Shown here: in pieces, positions 54,088-64,000 of the stretch
Position numbering within the stretch: the first letter of the stretch is position 1
Layout of the letters: each line of letters begins with the position of its first letter
NCBI RefSeq assembly: GCF_009848505.1
Contig: NZ_WWDL01000003.1
Coordinates: 62,001 to 126,000 of the forward strand
Source of the DNA: Muricoccus harenae
Lineage (GTDB): Bacteria > Pseudomonadota > Alphaproteobacteria > Acetobacterales > Acetobacteraceae
DNA: 64,000 nt
Direction of reading: 5' to 3'
The notes under the pieces: generated by a model
The model's input: only the letters and a program-made list of their open reading frames with translations
Told to the model about the DNA's origin: nothing
Database searches by the model: none
Translations under genes and position numbers: made by a program

Positions 54088-56157
54088 ATGAACGACCCCG
54101 CCGCCCCCGATCCGAACGCCTCCATCGCCTATCACCTGCGCAAGCCGGTGCGCGCCTCGCGTCTGTCCGATCCGCGTTCGGCGCGGATGGGGCAGCCCGA
54201 CCTCGCGCGGCGCGCGGTGCTGGAGAAGAGCCGAGGTCGGCTGGTGCTGGCCGCCGCCGGCTTCGGCCTGCTGTTCGGGGCGGTGGCGCTGAAGCTGACC
54301 ATCGCGACGGTGCTGGACCCGCGCGAGCCGCGCCGCATGGCGCGCGACACGGGTTCCGCCCCGACTCCCGAGCCGGTGACGGGACGCGCCGCGATCACCG
54401 ACCGCAATGGGGAGATCCTGGCGGTCTCGCTTCCGGTGACGGCACTCTATGCCAATCCGCGGCAGATCGAGAATCCGGTGGAGGTCGCGGCGCGTCTGTC
54501 GCGCGTGCTGCCGCAGCTCGACAAGGACCGCCTGGTGGGGCGGCTTTCGGGGGAGCGGCAGTTCTCCTACCTCGCGCGCGCCCTGACGCCGCGCGAGAAG
54601 CAGGCGGTGAACGACCTCGGCATCGCCGGGCTGCATTTCGAGGAGGCCGAGCGGCGCTACTACCCGCAGGGGCGGGCTGCGGTGCATGTGCTCGGCAATG
54701 TGGACGTGGACGGCTCCGGCCTCTCGGGCATGGAGCGCTACCATGACGAGCGGCTGCGGGCGCGTCCGCAGGAGCCGCTCCGGACATCTGTCGACATCCG
54801 CGTGCAGCTCGCGCTGCGCGATGCGGTGGCGAAGGCTATCGCCGACTACACCGGCATCGGCGGCGCGGGGGTGGTGCTGGACATCAACACGGGCGAGGTG
54901 CTCGCCATGGTGTCCCTGCCCGATTACGACGCGGGCGACATCGGCGGCGCGACGCCGGAGCAGCGCTTCAACCGGGTGACGGTGGGCATCTACGAGCCGG
55001 GTTCGACCTTCAAGCTGCTGACGGCTGCCGCGGCGCTGGATTTCGGCACGGCCAGTGTGAACACGAGCAGCTTCAACGCCGCCTCGCCGATCCGCTATGG
55101 GCGCTTCACGATCAGCGACTTCAAGGGCAAGAACCGCTGGCTGAGCTTCCCGGAGGTGCTGGCCTATTCGTCCAACCTCGGCGCTGCGCATATGGCGCAG
55201 GGCTTCGGGCCGCAGCGCCAGCGCGAGTTCATGCAGCGCATGGGCATGACCTCCCGCCAGGGGATCGAGATCACCGAGACGGCGCTGCCGCTGGTGCCGC
55301 CGGCCAATGGCTGGCGCGACATCAACATGATGACCATCTCCTTCGGTCACGGCATCTCGGTGACGCCGCTGCATGTGGTGACCGGCGTCGCGGCGATTGC
55401 CAATGGCGGCATCCTGCGCCAGCCGACGCTGCTGGCGCAGCGGCCGGGCACGGTGCGCGAGGGCACGCGCGTGATCAGCGAGCGCACCTCCGAAACCATG
55501 CGGCGGCTGATGCGGCTGGTGGTGACCGATGGCTCGGCCAAGGGCGCGGATGTTCCGGGCTATTTCGTCGGCGGCAAGACGGGCACGGCGCAGAAGACCG
55601 GGCCGCGCGGCGGCTATCTGGCGAACAAGCGCATCGCGGCCTTCGTAGGCGCCTTCCCGATGAACGCACCGCGCTACGCGGTCTATGTGATGGTGGACGA
55701 GCCGAACCCGAATGCCCGGTCGCATGGCTATGCGACGGCAGGCTGGGTGGCGGCGCCGGCGGCGGGCTCGGTGATCGCGCGCATCGCGCCGGTTCTGGGG
55801 ATGGTGCCGGAGAACCCGCAGGCGCCGGAGATCGTGCAGGCGGTCAGCATTCCGCTGCAGCCCGGGCGCGGGGCGCCGCGCCCGGCAGCCTCGGCCGGGG
55901 CGGCCGCGCGGCCGGGGGCGGCTTCCACCCCGCCGGCGGTGCCGGGACGCCCGGCGACGACGCCGGCCATGGCGCCACGCCAGGCGGCCCCACCGATGTC
56001 GCCCGCCACCCCGCTGCTCGCACCTCCCGTGCCGCTGCGGGTGACAGAAGTGATGCGGGAACAGGCGGTGAGCCGGGTCCGCTTCTCCATGGCGGCGCAA
56101 GCGGCGACGCTCGACCCGCCCCTTCCCTCCCCCACGCCAAGCCATGAGGCTCGATGA
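54088..56157 (+). CDS. ftsI: Septal peptidoglycan transpeptidase FtsI (PBP3)
   Basis: A class B penicillin-binding protein of 689 residues that crosslinks septal peptidoglycan with FtsW. The membrane helix is at about 50-68. A dimerisation domain beginning GRAAITDRNGEILAVSLPVTALYANP comes before the transpeptidase domain. The three active-site motifs are Ser306-x-x-Lys309 (GSTFKLL), SSN at 361-363 and KTG at 497-499. The last about 100 residues are Ala/Pro-rich with no PASTA domain, longer than usual. The stop lies 14 bases inside murE. Confidence 0.96.
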   Translation: MNDPAAPDPNASIAYHLRKPVRASRLSDPRSARMGQPDLARRAVLEKSRGRLVLAAAGFGLLFGAVALKLTIATVLDPREPRRMARDTGSAPTPEPVTGRAAITDRNGEILAVSLPVTALYANPRQIENPVEVAARLSRVLPQLDKDRLVGRLSGERQFSYLARALTPREKQAVNDLGIAGLHFEEAERRYYPQGRAAVHVLGNVDVDGSGLSGMERYHDERLRARPQEPLRTSVDIRVQLALRDAVAKAIADYTGIGGAGVVLDINTGEVLAMVSLPDYDAGDIGGATPEQRFNRVTVGIYEPGSTFKLLTAAAALDFGTASVNTSSFNAASPIRYGRFTISDFKGKNRWLSFPEVLAYSSNLGAAHMAQGFGPQRQREFMQRMGMTSRQGIEITETALPLVPPANGWRDINMMTISFGHGISVTPLHVVTGVAAIANGGILRQPTLLAQRPGTVREGTRVISERTSETMRRLMRLVVTDGSAKGADVPGYFVGGKTGTAQKTGPRGGYLANKRIAAFVGAFPMNAPRYAVYVMVDEPNPNARSHGYATAGWVAAPAAGSVIARIAPVLGMVPENPQAPEIVQAVSIPLQPGRGAPRPAASAGAAARPGAASTPPAVPGRPATTPAMAPRQAAPPMSPATPLLAPPVPLRVTEVMREQAVSRVRFSMAAQAATLDPPLPSPTPSHEAR

Positions 56158-57619
56158 GCTGATGGCCCGGCTGGATCCGATCGCGCCCGCTTCCCTCGGG
56201 CGCTTCGACTTCCAGCCTGAGATCACGGGGCTGACGGCGGATAGCCGGCTGGTGATGCCCGGTGCGCTTTTCGCGGCGCTACCGGGCGCGCGCACGGATG
56301 GGCGGGCGCATATCGAGGAGGCTGTGCAGCGCGGTGCGGCGGCGATCCTCGCGCCGGAAGGCACGGAATGGCCGCCGGGCGTGCCGCCGCGGCCGCTGGT
56401 GATGGCGGCGGATCCGCGGCGCGCCTTGGCGCAGATGGCAGCGCGTTTCCACGGCGCGCAGCCGGGGACCGTGGTGGCGGTGACCGGCACCAATGGCAAG
56501 ACGAGCACGGCCGAGTTCCTTCGCCAGATCTGGGCCGATGCGGGATCCCGCGCCGCCTCCGTGGGGACGCTGGGGCTGGTGGCGGATGGCTTTCCGCCCG
56601 GGCCTTCGCTGACGACGCCGGACCCGGTCTCGTTGCATGCGACGCTGGCCGCAGTGGCGCGGGCCGGGGTGACGCATGCTGCGATGGAGGCTTCGTCCCA
56701 CGGGCTGGAGCAGCGGCGGCTGGACGGGGTTGCGCTGGCGGCAGCCGGCTTCTCGAACCTGACGCGGGACCATCTGGATTATCACGGCACCATCGAGGTC
56801 TATCGGGCGGCGAAGCTGCGGCTGCTCGACACGCTGCTGGAGCCCGGGCGGCCGGCGGTGGCCAATGCCGATATGGATGGTGCGACGCTGGCGGCGATCC
56901 GCGGCATTGCGGCGTCCCGACGACTGCGGCTGCTCACCGTAGGCGAGGCCGGGGCCGATGTGCGGCTGCTGCGCCATGCGCCCCTGGCAGACGGCCAGGA
57001 GATCGAGCTTTCCCTCTTCGGCCGACGCGAGACAGTGCGGTTGCCGCTGGTCGGGCGCTACCAGGCGGACAACGTGCTGTTGGCGGCAGCCTTGGCGGTA
57101 ACGACCGGCATGGCGGCGGACCGGGTGGTGCGGGCGCTGCCGCATCTGGCCGGCGTGCGCGGACGGATGGAGCTGGCGGCGCGGCTGCCGAACGGGGCCG
57201 CTGTCTACGTGGATTTCGCGCATACGGCGGATGCGCTGGAGCGGCTGCTGAGTGCCTTGCGGCCACATGCCGCGAGGCTGCATGTGGTGTTCGGCGCCGG
57301 CGGGGATCGTGACCCGGGCAAGCGGCCGCTGATGGGAGCGGCTTGCGCCGCGCTGGCCGACCGGGTGGTGGTGACGGACGACAATCCCCGCGGGGAGGAC
57401 CCGGCGGCAATCCGGGCGGCGGTGCTGGCCGGCTGCCCCGGCGGGACCGAGATCGGTGGGCGCGAAGCGGCTATTGCCGAGGCGATGGCGGCGCTGGGGC
57501 CGGGCGACGTGCTGGCGGTGGCCGGCAAGGGGCATGAGAGCGGGCAGACGATTGGCGGCGTGACTTATCCTTTCGATGATGTGGCGGTGGTGCGGCGGCT
57601 GGCGGGCTTCACGCCATGA
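56144..57619 (+). CDS. murE: UDP-MurNAc-L-Ala-D-Glu--meso-DAP ligase
   Basis: A 491-residue cytoplasmic Mur ligase that adds the third peptide residue. The ATP site GTNGKTS starts at residue 115, and the DNPR motif at 413-416 marks meso-diaminopimelate specificity, as expected for a Gram-negative wall. The N-terminal UDP-binding part contains GLTADSRLVMPGALFAAL. It starts 14 bases inside ftsI; an in-frame ATG six codons later is also possible. The ATGA overlap with murF couples translation. Confidence 0.96.
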   Translation: MRLDELMARLDPIAPASLGRFDFQPEITGLTADSRLVMPGALFAALPGARTDGRAHIEEAVQRGAAAILAPEGTEWPPGVPPRPLVMAADPRRALAQMAARFHGAQPGTVVAVTGTNGKTSTAEFLRQIWADAGSRAASVGTLGLVADGFPPGPSLTTPDPVSLHATLAAVARAGVTHAAMEASSHGLEQRRLDGVALAAAGFSNLTRDHLDYHGTIEVYRAAKLRLLDTLLEPGRPAVANADMDGATLAAIRGIAASRRLRLLTVGEAGADVRLLRHAPLADGQEIELSLFGRRETVRLPLVGRYQADNVLLAAALAVTTGMAADRVVRALPHLAGVRGRMELAARLPNGAAVYVDFAHTADALERLLSALRPHAARLHVVFGAGGDRDPGKRPLMGAACAALADRVVVTDDNPRGEDPAAIRAAVLAGCPGGTEIGGREAAIAEAMAALGPGDVLAVAGKGHESGQTIGGVTYPFDDVAVVRRLAGFTP

Positions 57620-59010
57620 GCGCCGTGCTGTGGGAAGCGGCGTCGCTGCGTGCGGCGACGGGCGGGGCGGTGCGCGAAGGCGTGTCCGTCTCGGGTGTTT
57701 CGATCGACAGCCGGGGCGTCGGGCCGGGCGAGCTGTTCGTGGCCCTGCGCGATGCGCGCGACGGGCATGACTTCGTGGGCGATGCGCTGGCGCGCGGGGC
57801 CGGTTGCGCGATGGTGGATCGCGACGTGCCGGGGCTGGGCGCCGATGCGCCCCTGCTGCACGTGGGCGATACGCTGGCCGGGCTGACTGCGTTGGGCGCG
57901 GCAGGGCGGGCGCGGTCCGCCGCGCGCTTCGTTGCGGTAACAGGCAGTGTGGGCAAGACCAGCACGAAGGAGATGCTGGCGGCGGGGCTTTCGGCATGCG
58001 GCGCCGTGCATGCGGCGACGGCCAGCTACAACAATCATTGGGGCGTGCCCCTCACCCTGGCACGGATGCCGCTGGGCGCCGCCTTCGGCGTGATCGAGAT
58101 CGGGATGAACACCCGGGGCGAGATCGCGCCGCTGTCGCGCTTGGCGCGGCCGCATGTGGCGGTGGTGACCACCATCGCCCCGGCGCATCTCGGGCGGCTG
58201 GGCTCGCTGGAGATCATCGCCGAGGAGAAGGCGGACATCGTCGCCGGGCTGGAGCCGGGCGGGGTGGCGGTGCTGCCGGCCGAGGGGCCGCAGGCCGGGT
58301 TGCTGCGGCGGCGGGCGGAGGAAGCCGGGGTTCGCGTAATCACCTTCGGCGAAGGCGCCGGGGTGGATGCGCGGCTGGCGGGCTGGGAGGGCGGCGCGGA
58401 TCGCCAGTCCTTCCGCGTCGTGCTCGGTGGAAGCGAGATTGCCGTGTCGCTCGGCGTGCCGGGGCGGCACATGGCGATGAATGCCGTCGCGGCCTTGGCG
58501 GCGGCGCAGGCGCTTGGGGCTGATCGCGCGCGCTTCGCGGACGGGCTGGCAGGCTTCGCCGCGCTGGCCGGGCGGGGCGCGCGCGTCCCGGTGCCGGTGC
58601 CGGGCGGCACGGCGCTGCTGCTCGATGAATCCTACAATGCGAATACGACCTCCATGCGTGCGGCCCTTGCCGTCCTGGCGGCTCAGAAGGGAATGCGGCG
58701 GATCGCCGTGATGGGGGATATGCTGGAACTCGGAGACGAGGGCGTCGCGATGCATGCGGCGCTGGCGGAGGATGCGGCGGCGAGCGCCGATCTGGTTTTC
58801 ACCTGCGGGCCACAGATGGCGGCGCTGCATGATGCGCTGCCTGCGGCGCGGCGCGGCGCGCATGCAGCGGACAGTGCGGCGCTGGCGCCGATCGTGGCCG
58901 ATGCGCTGCGAGCCGGGGATGCGGTGCTGGTGAAGGGCTCGCTCGGCAGCCGCATGGCGGTGGTGGTGCGGGCGATCAAGGCGAGCGGCGCGCAGGGAGC
59001 GGCGGCATGA
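57616..59010 (+). CDS. murF: UDP-MurNAc-tripeptide--D-Ala-D-Ala ligase
   Basis: A 464-residue Mur ligase that completes the pentapeptide. Motifs are [27 protein letters not shown], the ATP site [14 protein letters not shown] near residue 110, [15 protein letters not shown], and the C-terminal [17 protein letters not shown]. Standard length. Overlaps both neighbours by 4 bases. Confidence 0.96.
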   Translation: MSAVLWEAASLRAATGGAVREGVSVSGVSIDSRGVGPGELFVALRDARDGHDFVGDALARGAGCAMVDRDVPGLGADAPLLHVGDTLAGLTALGAAGRARSAARFVAVTGSVGKTSTKEMLAAGLSACGAVHAATASYNNHWGVPLTLARMPLGAAFGVIEIGMNTRGEIAPLSRLARPHVAVVTTIAPAHLGRLGSLEIIAEEKADIVAGLEPGGVAVLPAEGPQAGLLRRRAEEAGVRVITFGEGAGVDARLAGWEGGADRQSFRVVLGGSEIAVSLGVPGRHMAMNAVAALAAAQALGADRARFADGLAGFAALAGRGARVPVPVPGGTALLLDESYNANTTSMRAALAVLAAQKGMRRIAVMGDMLELGDEGVAMHAALAEDAAASADLVFTCGPQMAALHDALPAARRGAHAADSAALAPIVADALRAGDAVLVKGSLGSRMAVVVRAIKASGAQGAAA

Positions 59011-60092
59011 TCCCCGCGCTCCTCGCCGGGCCGGGCGACCCGATCATCTTCAACCTGCTGCGCTACGTGACCTTCCGCGCGGGCGCTGCCTGCATGACGG
59101 CGCTGTTTCTCTCCATGATGTTCGGCCCGATGGTGATCCGCTGGCTGCGCGGCTTCCAGCGCGGCGGGCAGCCGATCCGCGAGGACGGGCCGGCGCGGCA
59201 CCTGGTGGAGAAGAAGGGCACGCCCACCATGGGCGGGGTGCTGATCCTGCTGGCGCTCACCGTTTCCACCCTGCTCTGGGCGGATCTGCGCAACCCGCTG
59301 GTCTGGTCGGTGCTGCTGGTGACGCTGGGCTTCGGCGCGCTGGGCTTCGCCGATGACTGGCTGAAGGTGACGAAGCGGAACACCAAGGGCGTGTCCGCAC
59401 GCGGCAAGCTGGTGGTGCAATTCGGGCTGGGGCTCATCGTGGCCTTCGCCATCCTGTGGTTCCTGCCACCGGGGTTGAATGACAGCCTGACCTTGCCGGT
59501 CTTCAAGGAGCTGCTGATTCCCTTCGGCTTCTTCTTCCCCGTCGTGGGGATGCTGGTGATGGTCGGCGCCTCCAACGCCGTGAACCTGACGGATGGGCTG
59601 GACGGGCTGGCCATCGTACCGGTGATGATTGCGGCGGGCGTCTTCGCGCTGATCGCCTATCTGGTCGGCAACCGCGTCTTCGCGGATTACCTGCAGCTGC
59701 ATTTCGTGCCGGGCACAGGCGAGTTGGCGGTGTTCTGCTCGGCGCTGATCGGAGCGGGCCTCGGCTTCCTGTGGTTCAATGCGCCGCCAGCGGCGGTGTT
59801 CATGGGCGACACGGGCAGCCTGGCGCTGGGTGGGGCGCTCGGCGCGGTGGCGGTGGCGACCAAGCATGAGGTGGTGCTGGCGATCGTCGGCGGGGTCTTC
59901 GTGGTGGAGACGCTCTCGGTCGTGATCCAGGTCTTCTGGTACAAGCGCACCGGGCGGCGGGTGTTCCTGATGGCGCCGCTGCATCATCATTTCGAGAAGA
60001 AGGGCTGGGCGGAGGCGACCATCGTGATCCGGTTCTGGATCATCTCGATGATCCTGGCGCTGGTCGGCCTTTCGACGCTGAAGATCCGGTGA
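59007..60092 (+). CDS. mraY: Phospho-MurNAc-pentapeptide transferase
   Basis: A 361-residue polytopic membrane enzyme that makes lipid I from UDP-MurNAc-pentapeptide and undecaprenyl phosphate. About ten hydrophobic helices are visible. Signature loops are [11 protein letters not shown], the metal-binding [23 protein letters not shown] and the C-terminal [13 protein letters not shown]. The start is coupled by ATGA to murF, and the stop by GTGA to murD. Confidence 0.97.
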   Translation: MIPALLAGPGDPIIFNLLRYVTFRAGAACMTALFLSMMFGPMVIRWLRGFQRGGQPIREDGPARHLVEKKGTPTMGGVLILLALTVSTLLWADLRNPLVWSVLLVTLGFGALGFADDWLKVTKRNTKGVSARGKLVVQFGLGLIVAFAILWFLPPGLNDSLTLPVFKELLIPFGFFFPVVGMLVMVGASNAVNLTDGLDGLAIVPVMIAAGVFALIAYLVGNRVFADYLQLHFVPGTGELAVFCSALIGAGLGFLWFNAPPAAVFMGDTGSLALGGALGAVAVATKHEVVLAIVGGVFVVETLSVVIQVFWYKRTGRRVFLMAPLHHHFEKKGWAEATIVIRFWIISMILALVGLSTLKIR

Positions 60093-61444
60093 GCGGGATG
60101 CGCCCCTTCGCCGGATCGCGCATCGCGGTGCTCGGCCTGGCGCGGGCCGGCCTGCCGGCCGCGCAGCGCCTGCGCGAATGGGGCGCGGCGGTGACCGTGT
60201 GGGATGATGGGGAGTCTGCGCGGGAGCTGGCCATGGGCGTGGGGCTGCATGTGGAGCGGCCCCAAAACTTCGACATGCTGATGATCTCGCCGGGCATCCC
60301 GCATCTAGGACCGCGCGCGCATCCGTTGGCGCTGCGTGCCGCCGAGATCGGCGCGCCGATCCTCTGCGATGTGGAGTTCCTTTACCGGGCGGTGCGGGCG
60401 GCGGGCAGCCGCGCGCGCTTCGTCGGCATCACCGGGACGAACGGGAAGTCCACCACCACGGCGCTGCTCGATCACATCGCCCGCGCCGCGGGGATGGTGG
60501 TGGCGACTGGAGGCAATCTCGGCCCGCCGGCCCTGGACATGCCGCTTCTGCCGGATGACGGCGCCTATATCCTCGAGATGTCCTCCTATTCGGCGGAGCG
60601 GCTGGGCACGGCGCGCTTCGAACTGGGCGCCCTCCTGAATCTTTCGCCGGATCACCTGGACCGGCATGGCGACATGGCCGGCTATGCGGCGGCCAAGGCG
60701 CGCGTGCTGAAGGGCAATGACCTCGCGGTGCTCGGCATGGATGATGCGGAGACGCGCGCGGTGGCGGCGGCGCATGTGGGGCAGATGGTTCCGGTCTCCG
60801 GGCTCTCGCCGCAGCCGGGCGGCATCTGGGCCGAGGGATCGCTGCTGCGCGGCGATGTGGGGGTGATCGCGGACCTGTCGCAGGCGGCGGCGCTGCCGGG
60901 CATCCACAACGCGCAAAATGCGGCGGCCGCGGCGGCACTGGCCTTTGGCCTCGGGATCGCGCGCGAGGTCGTGGCCGCGGCGCTGCTGACCTATCCCGGC
61001 CTGCCGCACCGGCAGGAGCGGGTGGGCGCGGTGCGCGGCATCGCCTTCCTGAATGACAGCAAGGCGACGAATGCGGATAGCACCGCCTATGCGCTGGCCT
61101 GCCACGACCGGGTGGTGTGGATCGCGGGCGGGGTGCCGAAGGCGGGCGGGATCGCGCCGCTGGCGCCGCATTTCCCCCGCGTGGCCCAGGCGCTGCTGAT
61201 CGGGCAGGCGGCTGAGGAATTCGCCGCGACCCTCGCGGACCATGGCGTGCCGCATCGGATTGTCGGCACGCTGGAAGCCGCGGTGCCGGCCGCGCTGGAA
61301 GCGGCGCGGCGGACCGGGAGCGCGGCGGTGCTGCTGTCACCCGCCTGCGCCTCCTTCGACCAGTTCACCAGCTTCGAGGCGCGGGGCGATGCCTTTCGCG
61401 ACCTTGTCGCCAATCTCGCCAACCGTGAAGCGGAGGCCGTCTGA
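60089..61444 (+). CDS. murD: UDP-MurNAc-L-alanine--D-glutamate ligase
   Basis: A 451-residue Mur ligase adding D-glutamate. It has an N-terminal Rossmann-like [17 protein letters not shown], the ATP site [15 protein letters not shown] near residue 115, [25 protein letters not shown], and [16 protein letters not shown]. Two starts are possible: the GTG at 60089 overlapping mraY, or the ATG at 60098. Confidence 0.96.
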   Translation: MSGMRPFAGSRIAVLGLARAGLPAAQRLREWGAAVTVWDDGESARELAMGVGLHVERPQNFDMLMISPGIPHLGPRAHPLALRAAEIGAPILCDVEFLYRAVRAAGSRARFVGITGTNGKSTTTALLDHIARAAGMVVATGGNLGPPALDMPLLPDDGAYILEMSSYSAERLGTARFELGALLNLSPDHLDRHGDMAGYAAAKARVLKGNDLAVLGMDDAETRAVAAAHVGQMVPVSGLSPQPGGIWAEGSLLRGDVGVIADLSQAAALPGIHNAQNAAAAAALAFGLGIAREVVAAALLTYPGLPHRQERVGAVRGIAFLNDSKATNADSTAYALACHDRVVWIAGGVPKAGGIAPLAPHFPRVAQALLIGQAAEEFAATLADHGVPHRIVGTLEAAVPAALEAARRTGSAAVLLSPACASFDQFTSFEARGDAFRDLVANLANREAEAV

Positions 61445-62598
61445 TGGCCCTGTCGCGCGCCGATACCTCCACCCTGGGCCGCTGGTGGTGGAGCGTGGAT
61501 CGCTGGACCCTGGCCGCGCTGCTGACGCTGGTCTTCTTCGGCTATGTCATGGTGCTGGCGGCGGCGCCGGCGGTGGCGGAGCGCATCGGCGCCTCCTCCC
61601 GCAACATGTTCTTCGTCAAACAGGTGCTGTTCCTGGCTGGCGCCTCGGCGGTGATGGCGGGCGTGTCGCTGCTCAGCCCGAAGGGAGTGCGGCGGCTGGC
61701 GCTGCTGGGATTCTTCGGCGCGCTGCTGCTGACGGCGGCGACGCTGGTGATCGGCGCCGAGGTGAAGGGCGCGCGGCGCTGGCTGAACCTGCCGCTGATG
61801 GGATCGCTGCAGCCGAGCGAGTTCCTCAAGCCCTGCTTCGCCATCGTCGCGGCCTGGCTGATCTCGCAGGCGAAGCTTGCGGGGCGGAAAGCCTGGATAG
61901 GCTGGGGGCTGGCGCTGGGTGCCTATGCGGTGGTGGCGCTACTTCTGCAGCGGCAGCCGGATATCGGCATGCTGCTGGTGGTTTCCGCGGTGTTCTTCTC
62001 GCAGGTCTTCGTGGCGGGCATCAACATGGCGGTGGTCTTCGCCCTGGGCGGGCTGGGCGTGGGCGGGCTTTTCTCCGCCTATTTCCTGTTCCACCACGTG
62101 CAGAGCCGCATCGACCGCTTCCTCAACCCGGAGGCGGGCAACAACTACCAGGTGGATGTCGCGCTCGAGGCCTTCGGGGCTGGCGGGATGATGGGAGTCG
62201 GCCCTGGCGAGGGGCGCATGAAGAACGTGCTGCCCGATGCCCATGCCGACTTCGTCTTCGCGGTGGTGGGCGAGGAGTTCGGGCTGCTGATCTGCCTGCT
62301 CATCCTTGGGTTGTTCACCTTCGTGGTGGTGCGCGGGCTGATGCGGCTACTGGCTGAGACCGACCTGTTCGTGATCCTGGCTGCGACCGGGCTGCTGACG
62401 CAGTTCGGGCTGCAGGCCTTCGTCAACATGGCCTCCTCCCTGCACCTCATCCCGACCAAGGGGATGACGCTGCCTTTCGTCTCCTATGGCGGCTCCTCGG
62501 TGATCGCCATCGCGCTCGGCATGGGCTTCCTGCTGGCGCTGACGCGACGGCGGTTGACGCGGGGCGAGGAAGGGGCAGCCCAGGGAGGGTTCCAGTGA
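61444..62598 (+). CDS. ftsW: Septal peptidoglycan polymerase FtsW
   Basis: A 384-residue SEDS glycosyltransferase with about ten membrane helices that polymerises lipid II at the septum with FtsI. Signature stretches include GARRWLNLPLMGSLQPSEFLKP, the AGGMMGVGPGEGRMKNVLPDAHADFVFAVVGEEFG loop, and the C-terminal HLIPTKGMTLPFVSYGGSSVIA. It begins one base inside the murD stop (TGATG). Confidence 0.96.
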   Translation: MALSRADTSTLGRWWWSVDRWTLAALLTLVFFGYVMVLAAAPAVAERIGASSRNMFFVKQVLFLAGASAVMAGVSLLSPKGVRRLALLGFFGALLLTAATLVIGAEVKGARRWLNLPLMGSLQPSEFLKPCFAIVAAWLISQAKLAGRKAWIGWGLALGAYAVVALLLQRQPDIGMLLVVSAVFFSQVFVAGINMAVVFALGGLGVGGLFSAYFLFHHVQSRIDRFLNPEAGNNYQVDVALEAFGAGGMMGVGPGEGRMKNVLPDAHADFVFAVVGEEFGLLICLLILGLFTFVVVRGLMRLLAETDLFVILAATGLLTQFGLQAFVNMASSLHLIPTKGMTLPFVSYGGSSVIAIALGMGFLLALTRRRLTRGEEGAAQGGFQ

Positions 62599-63749
62599 GG
62601 GGGCCCGGCGTGAGGCCGGTCGTCATCGCCGCGGGCGGCACGGGAGGGCATTTCTTCCCAGCCGAGGCACTGGCGGCGGCGCTGATCAAGCGCGGCGAGC
62701 GGATCGCGCTGATGACCGATGCACGCTCCTCGGCCTATGCGAGCCCGGTCTTCGCCAATGCGGAGCGCTTCGTGCTGAAGGGCTCGGGGCTGGCGGGGCA
62801 TGGGATGCTGGGTGCCGCGCGCGGCGCGCTGGCGCTGGCGCGCGGAACCTGGGAGGCGCGGCGTCTGCTGCTGGACCTCAACCCTTCCGCGGTGGTGGGC
62901 TTTGGTGGCTATCCGTCGGTGCCGCCGGTCGTGGCTGCTCGCTTCCTGCCGGCTTCCCGCCGGCCGACGGTGGTGCTGCACGAGCAGAATGCGGTGCTGG
63001 GCCGGGCCAATCGCGGCATGGCGCGCGGCGCGGACCTTCTCGCACTGTGCTTCGAGGGCACGCGGCGCGTGCCGCCGGAGGCGAAGGCCGAGGTGCTGGG
63101 AAATCCGGTACGCCCGGCCATCGTTGCGCTGCACGGCCAGGGCTATGTGGCGCCGGCCGATGTGATGCGCGTTTTCGTGCTCGGCGGATCGCTGGGCGCG
63201 CGGATCTTCTCGGATGTGGTGCCGGCGGCCATCACGGCGCTGCCGCCGGCGATCCGGCGGCGGATCGCGGTGGTGCAGCAGTGCCGGGAGGAGGATCTCG
63301 ACCGGACGCGCACGGCCTATGCCGCCGCGGGCGTGCGGGCGGAGCTGGCGCCTTTCTTCGCGGATGTCGCGACGCATTACGCCAATGCGCATCTGGTGAT
63401 CGCGCGGGCCGGCGCATCGACGGTCGCGGAGATCGCCTGCGCAGGCCGGCCGAGCATTCTGGTGCCGCTTCCGCAAGCCATCGACGACCATCAGAGTGAG
63501 AACGCCCGTTCCCTTTCGGCCGCCGGAGCGGCGGAATTGATGTCCCAGACGAACTTCTCGGCGGAATCCCTTGCCACAGCGCTGAAAAATCGTCTTCTCG
63601 CGCCGGAAACCCTGGACGAAGCAGCCCGTGCTGCGGCATCCCTGGGACGACCGGACGCGGCCGAGAGGCTGGCGGATCGGGTTCTCTCACTGGTCGACCT
63701 GGCATCGCCGCGCGGCGGGGCCGAACCGCCCCTCGGGAAAGCTGCCTGA
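62595..63749 (+). CDS. murG: Undecaprenyldiphospho-muramoylpentapeptide GlcNAc transferase
   Basis: A 384-residue GT-B glycosyltransferase that makes lipid II from lipid I on the inner membrane. It shows [45 protein letters not shown], and the UDP-GlcNAc site [41 protein letters not shown] 62595 overlaps ftsW; a second GTG at 62610 is possible. Confidence 0.96.
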   Translation: MRGPGVRPVVIAAGGTGGHFFPAEALAAALIKRGERIALMTDARSSAYASPVFANAERFVLKGSGLAGHGMLGAARGALALARGTWEARRLLLDLNPSAVVGFGGYPSVPPVVAARFLPASRRPTVVLHEQNAVLGRANRGMARGADLLALCFEGTRRVPPEAKAEVLGNPVRPAIVALHGQGYVAPADVMRVFVLGGSLGARIFSDVVPAAITALPPAIRRRIAVVQQCREEDLDRTRTAYAAAGVRAELAPFFADVATHYANAHLVIARAGASTVAEIACAGRPSILVPLPQAIDDHQSENARSLSAAGAAELMSQTNFSAESLATALKNRLLAPETLDEAARAAASLGRPDAAERLADRVLSLVDLASPRGGAEPPLGKAA

Positions 63750-63750
63750 C

Positions 63751-64000
63751 ATGCGCGCCCTGCCGCTCAATATTGGACCTATCCACTTCGTCGGCATCGG
63801 CGGCATCGGCATGTCCGGCATTGCGGAGGTGCTGCACAACCTCGGCTACCAGGTGCAGGGAAGTGATATCGCGGAGGGCTACAACGTCACCCGGTTGCGG
63901 GAGGCGGGGATCGCCGTGTCCATTGGGCATGACGCGGAGAACCTGGGCGCGGCGCAGGTTGTGGTGATCTCCTCCGCTGTGAAGCGCGACAATCCCGAGG
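63751..64000 (+). CDS. murC: UDP-N-acetylmuramate--L-alanine ligase (C-terminus off the window edge)
   Basis: The first 83 residues of the Mur ligase that starts the peptide stem. The N-terminal Rossmann motif [30 protein letters not shown] is diagnostic, followed by [19 protein letters not shown]. The start is one base after the murG stop, and the gene continues beyond 64000. Confidence 0.95.
   Translation, partial: MRALPLNIGPIHFVGIGGIGMSGIAEVLHNLGYQVQGSDIAEGYNVTRLREAGIAVSIGHDAENLGAAQVVVISSAVKRDNPE

Noticed and set aside
53224-56508. Very long minus-strand frame (about 1094 codons) opposite rsmH-ftsI-murE
   Set aside because: It is antisense to four dcw genes with intact active sites. Absence of stops is a GC-content effect.

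Overview
This 64 kb window is a GC-rich (roughly 70% by eye) bacterial chromosome segment with no mobile element, CRISPR array, prophage or tRNA that I can see. Three things point to an alphaproteobacterium, most likely Acetobacteraceae of the Roseomonas kind: a circularly permuted (two-piece) tmRNA gene next to an alpha-type SspB, an intact division/cell-wall (dcw) cluster preceded by the RNase P RNA gene, and several TctC/Bug-type solute receptors that stand alone without permeases. The genus is an inference from gene style, not from a marker search.

Layout. 1-16 kb: a mixed catabolic region with a partial isobutyryl-type acyl-CoA dehydrogenase, a secreted hypothetical, an SDR with an altered active site, a TctC receptor, a fused indolepyruvate ferredoxin oxidoreductase with a divergent Lrp regulator, a large Calx-beta/DUF4214-like protein with proline-rich linkers, a SCO1-type copper chaperone, a lipoprotein, serA and a second TctC receptor. 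15.7-22 kb: a minus-strand acyl-CoA operon (ligase, thiolase, two acyl-CoA dehydrogenases) divergent from an IclR regulator, with a 17-bp palindrome between them. 22-29.4 kb: a DAO-type oxidase, an XRE-cupin regulator, and a divergent hyuA-hyuB-substrate-binding-protein operon, again with a clear inverted repeat between regulator and operon and a strong terminator at its end.

29.4-37.7 kb: the membrane quality-control set degP, hflC and hflK, divergent mrp, ribokinase, an SDR, a small membrane protein and thyX. 37.7-45.1 kb: ssrA (tag ANDNGRETMALAA) followed by sspB, the adaptor that hands tagged proteins to ClpXP. Then come class I fumarase, a cupin, a coupled ridA/VOC/D-amino-acid-lyase set, class II fumarase and an overlapping ribbon-helix-helix gene. 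45-51 kb: an AsmA-like protein, a TerB-DnaJ co-chaperone, an amidase and an orphan ABC-type receptor.

51-64 kb: rnpB, then mraZ-rsmH-ftsL-ftsI-murE-murF-mraY-murD-ftsW-murG-murC (murC runs off the end). Nearly every junction overlaps, which suggests one translationally coupled transcript for septal peptidoglycan synthesis. The leader of mraZ carries CCCA/CCCG units at an exact 10-bp period that match MraZ autoregulation boxes, an 18-bp perfect palindrome and a strong leader hairpin.

I found no clearly unprecedented system. The best leads are the regulatory sites (IclR, XRE-cupin and MraZ boxes), the ssrA-sspB linkage, the acyl-CoA dehydrogenase pair lacking the usual Glu motif, and the large repeat protein.
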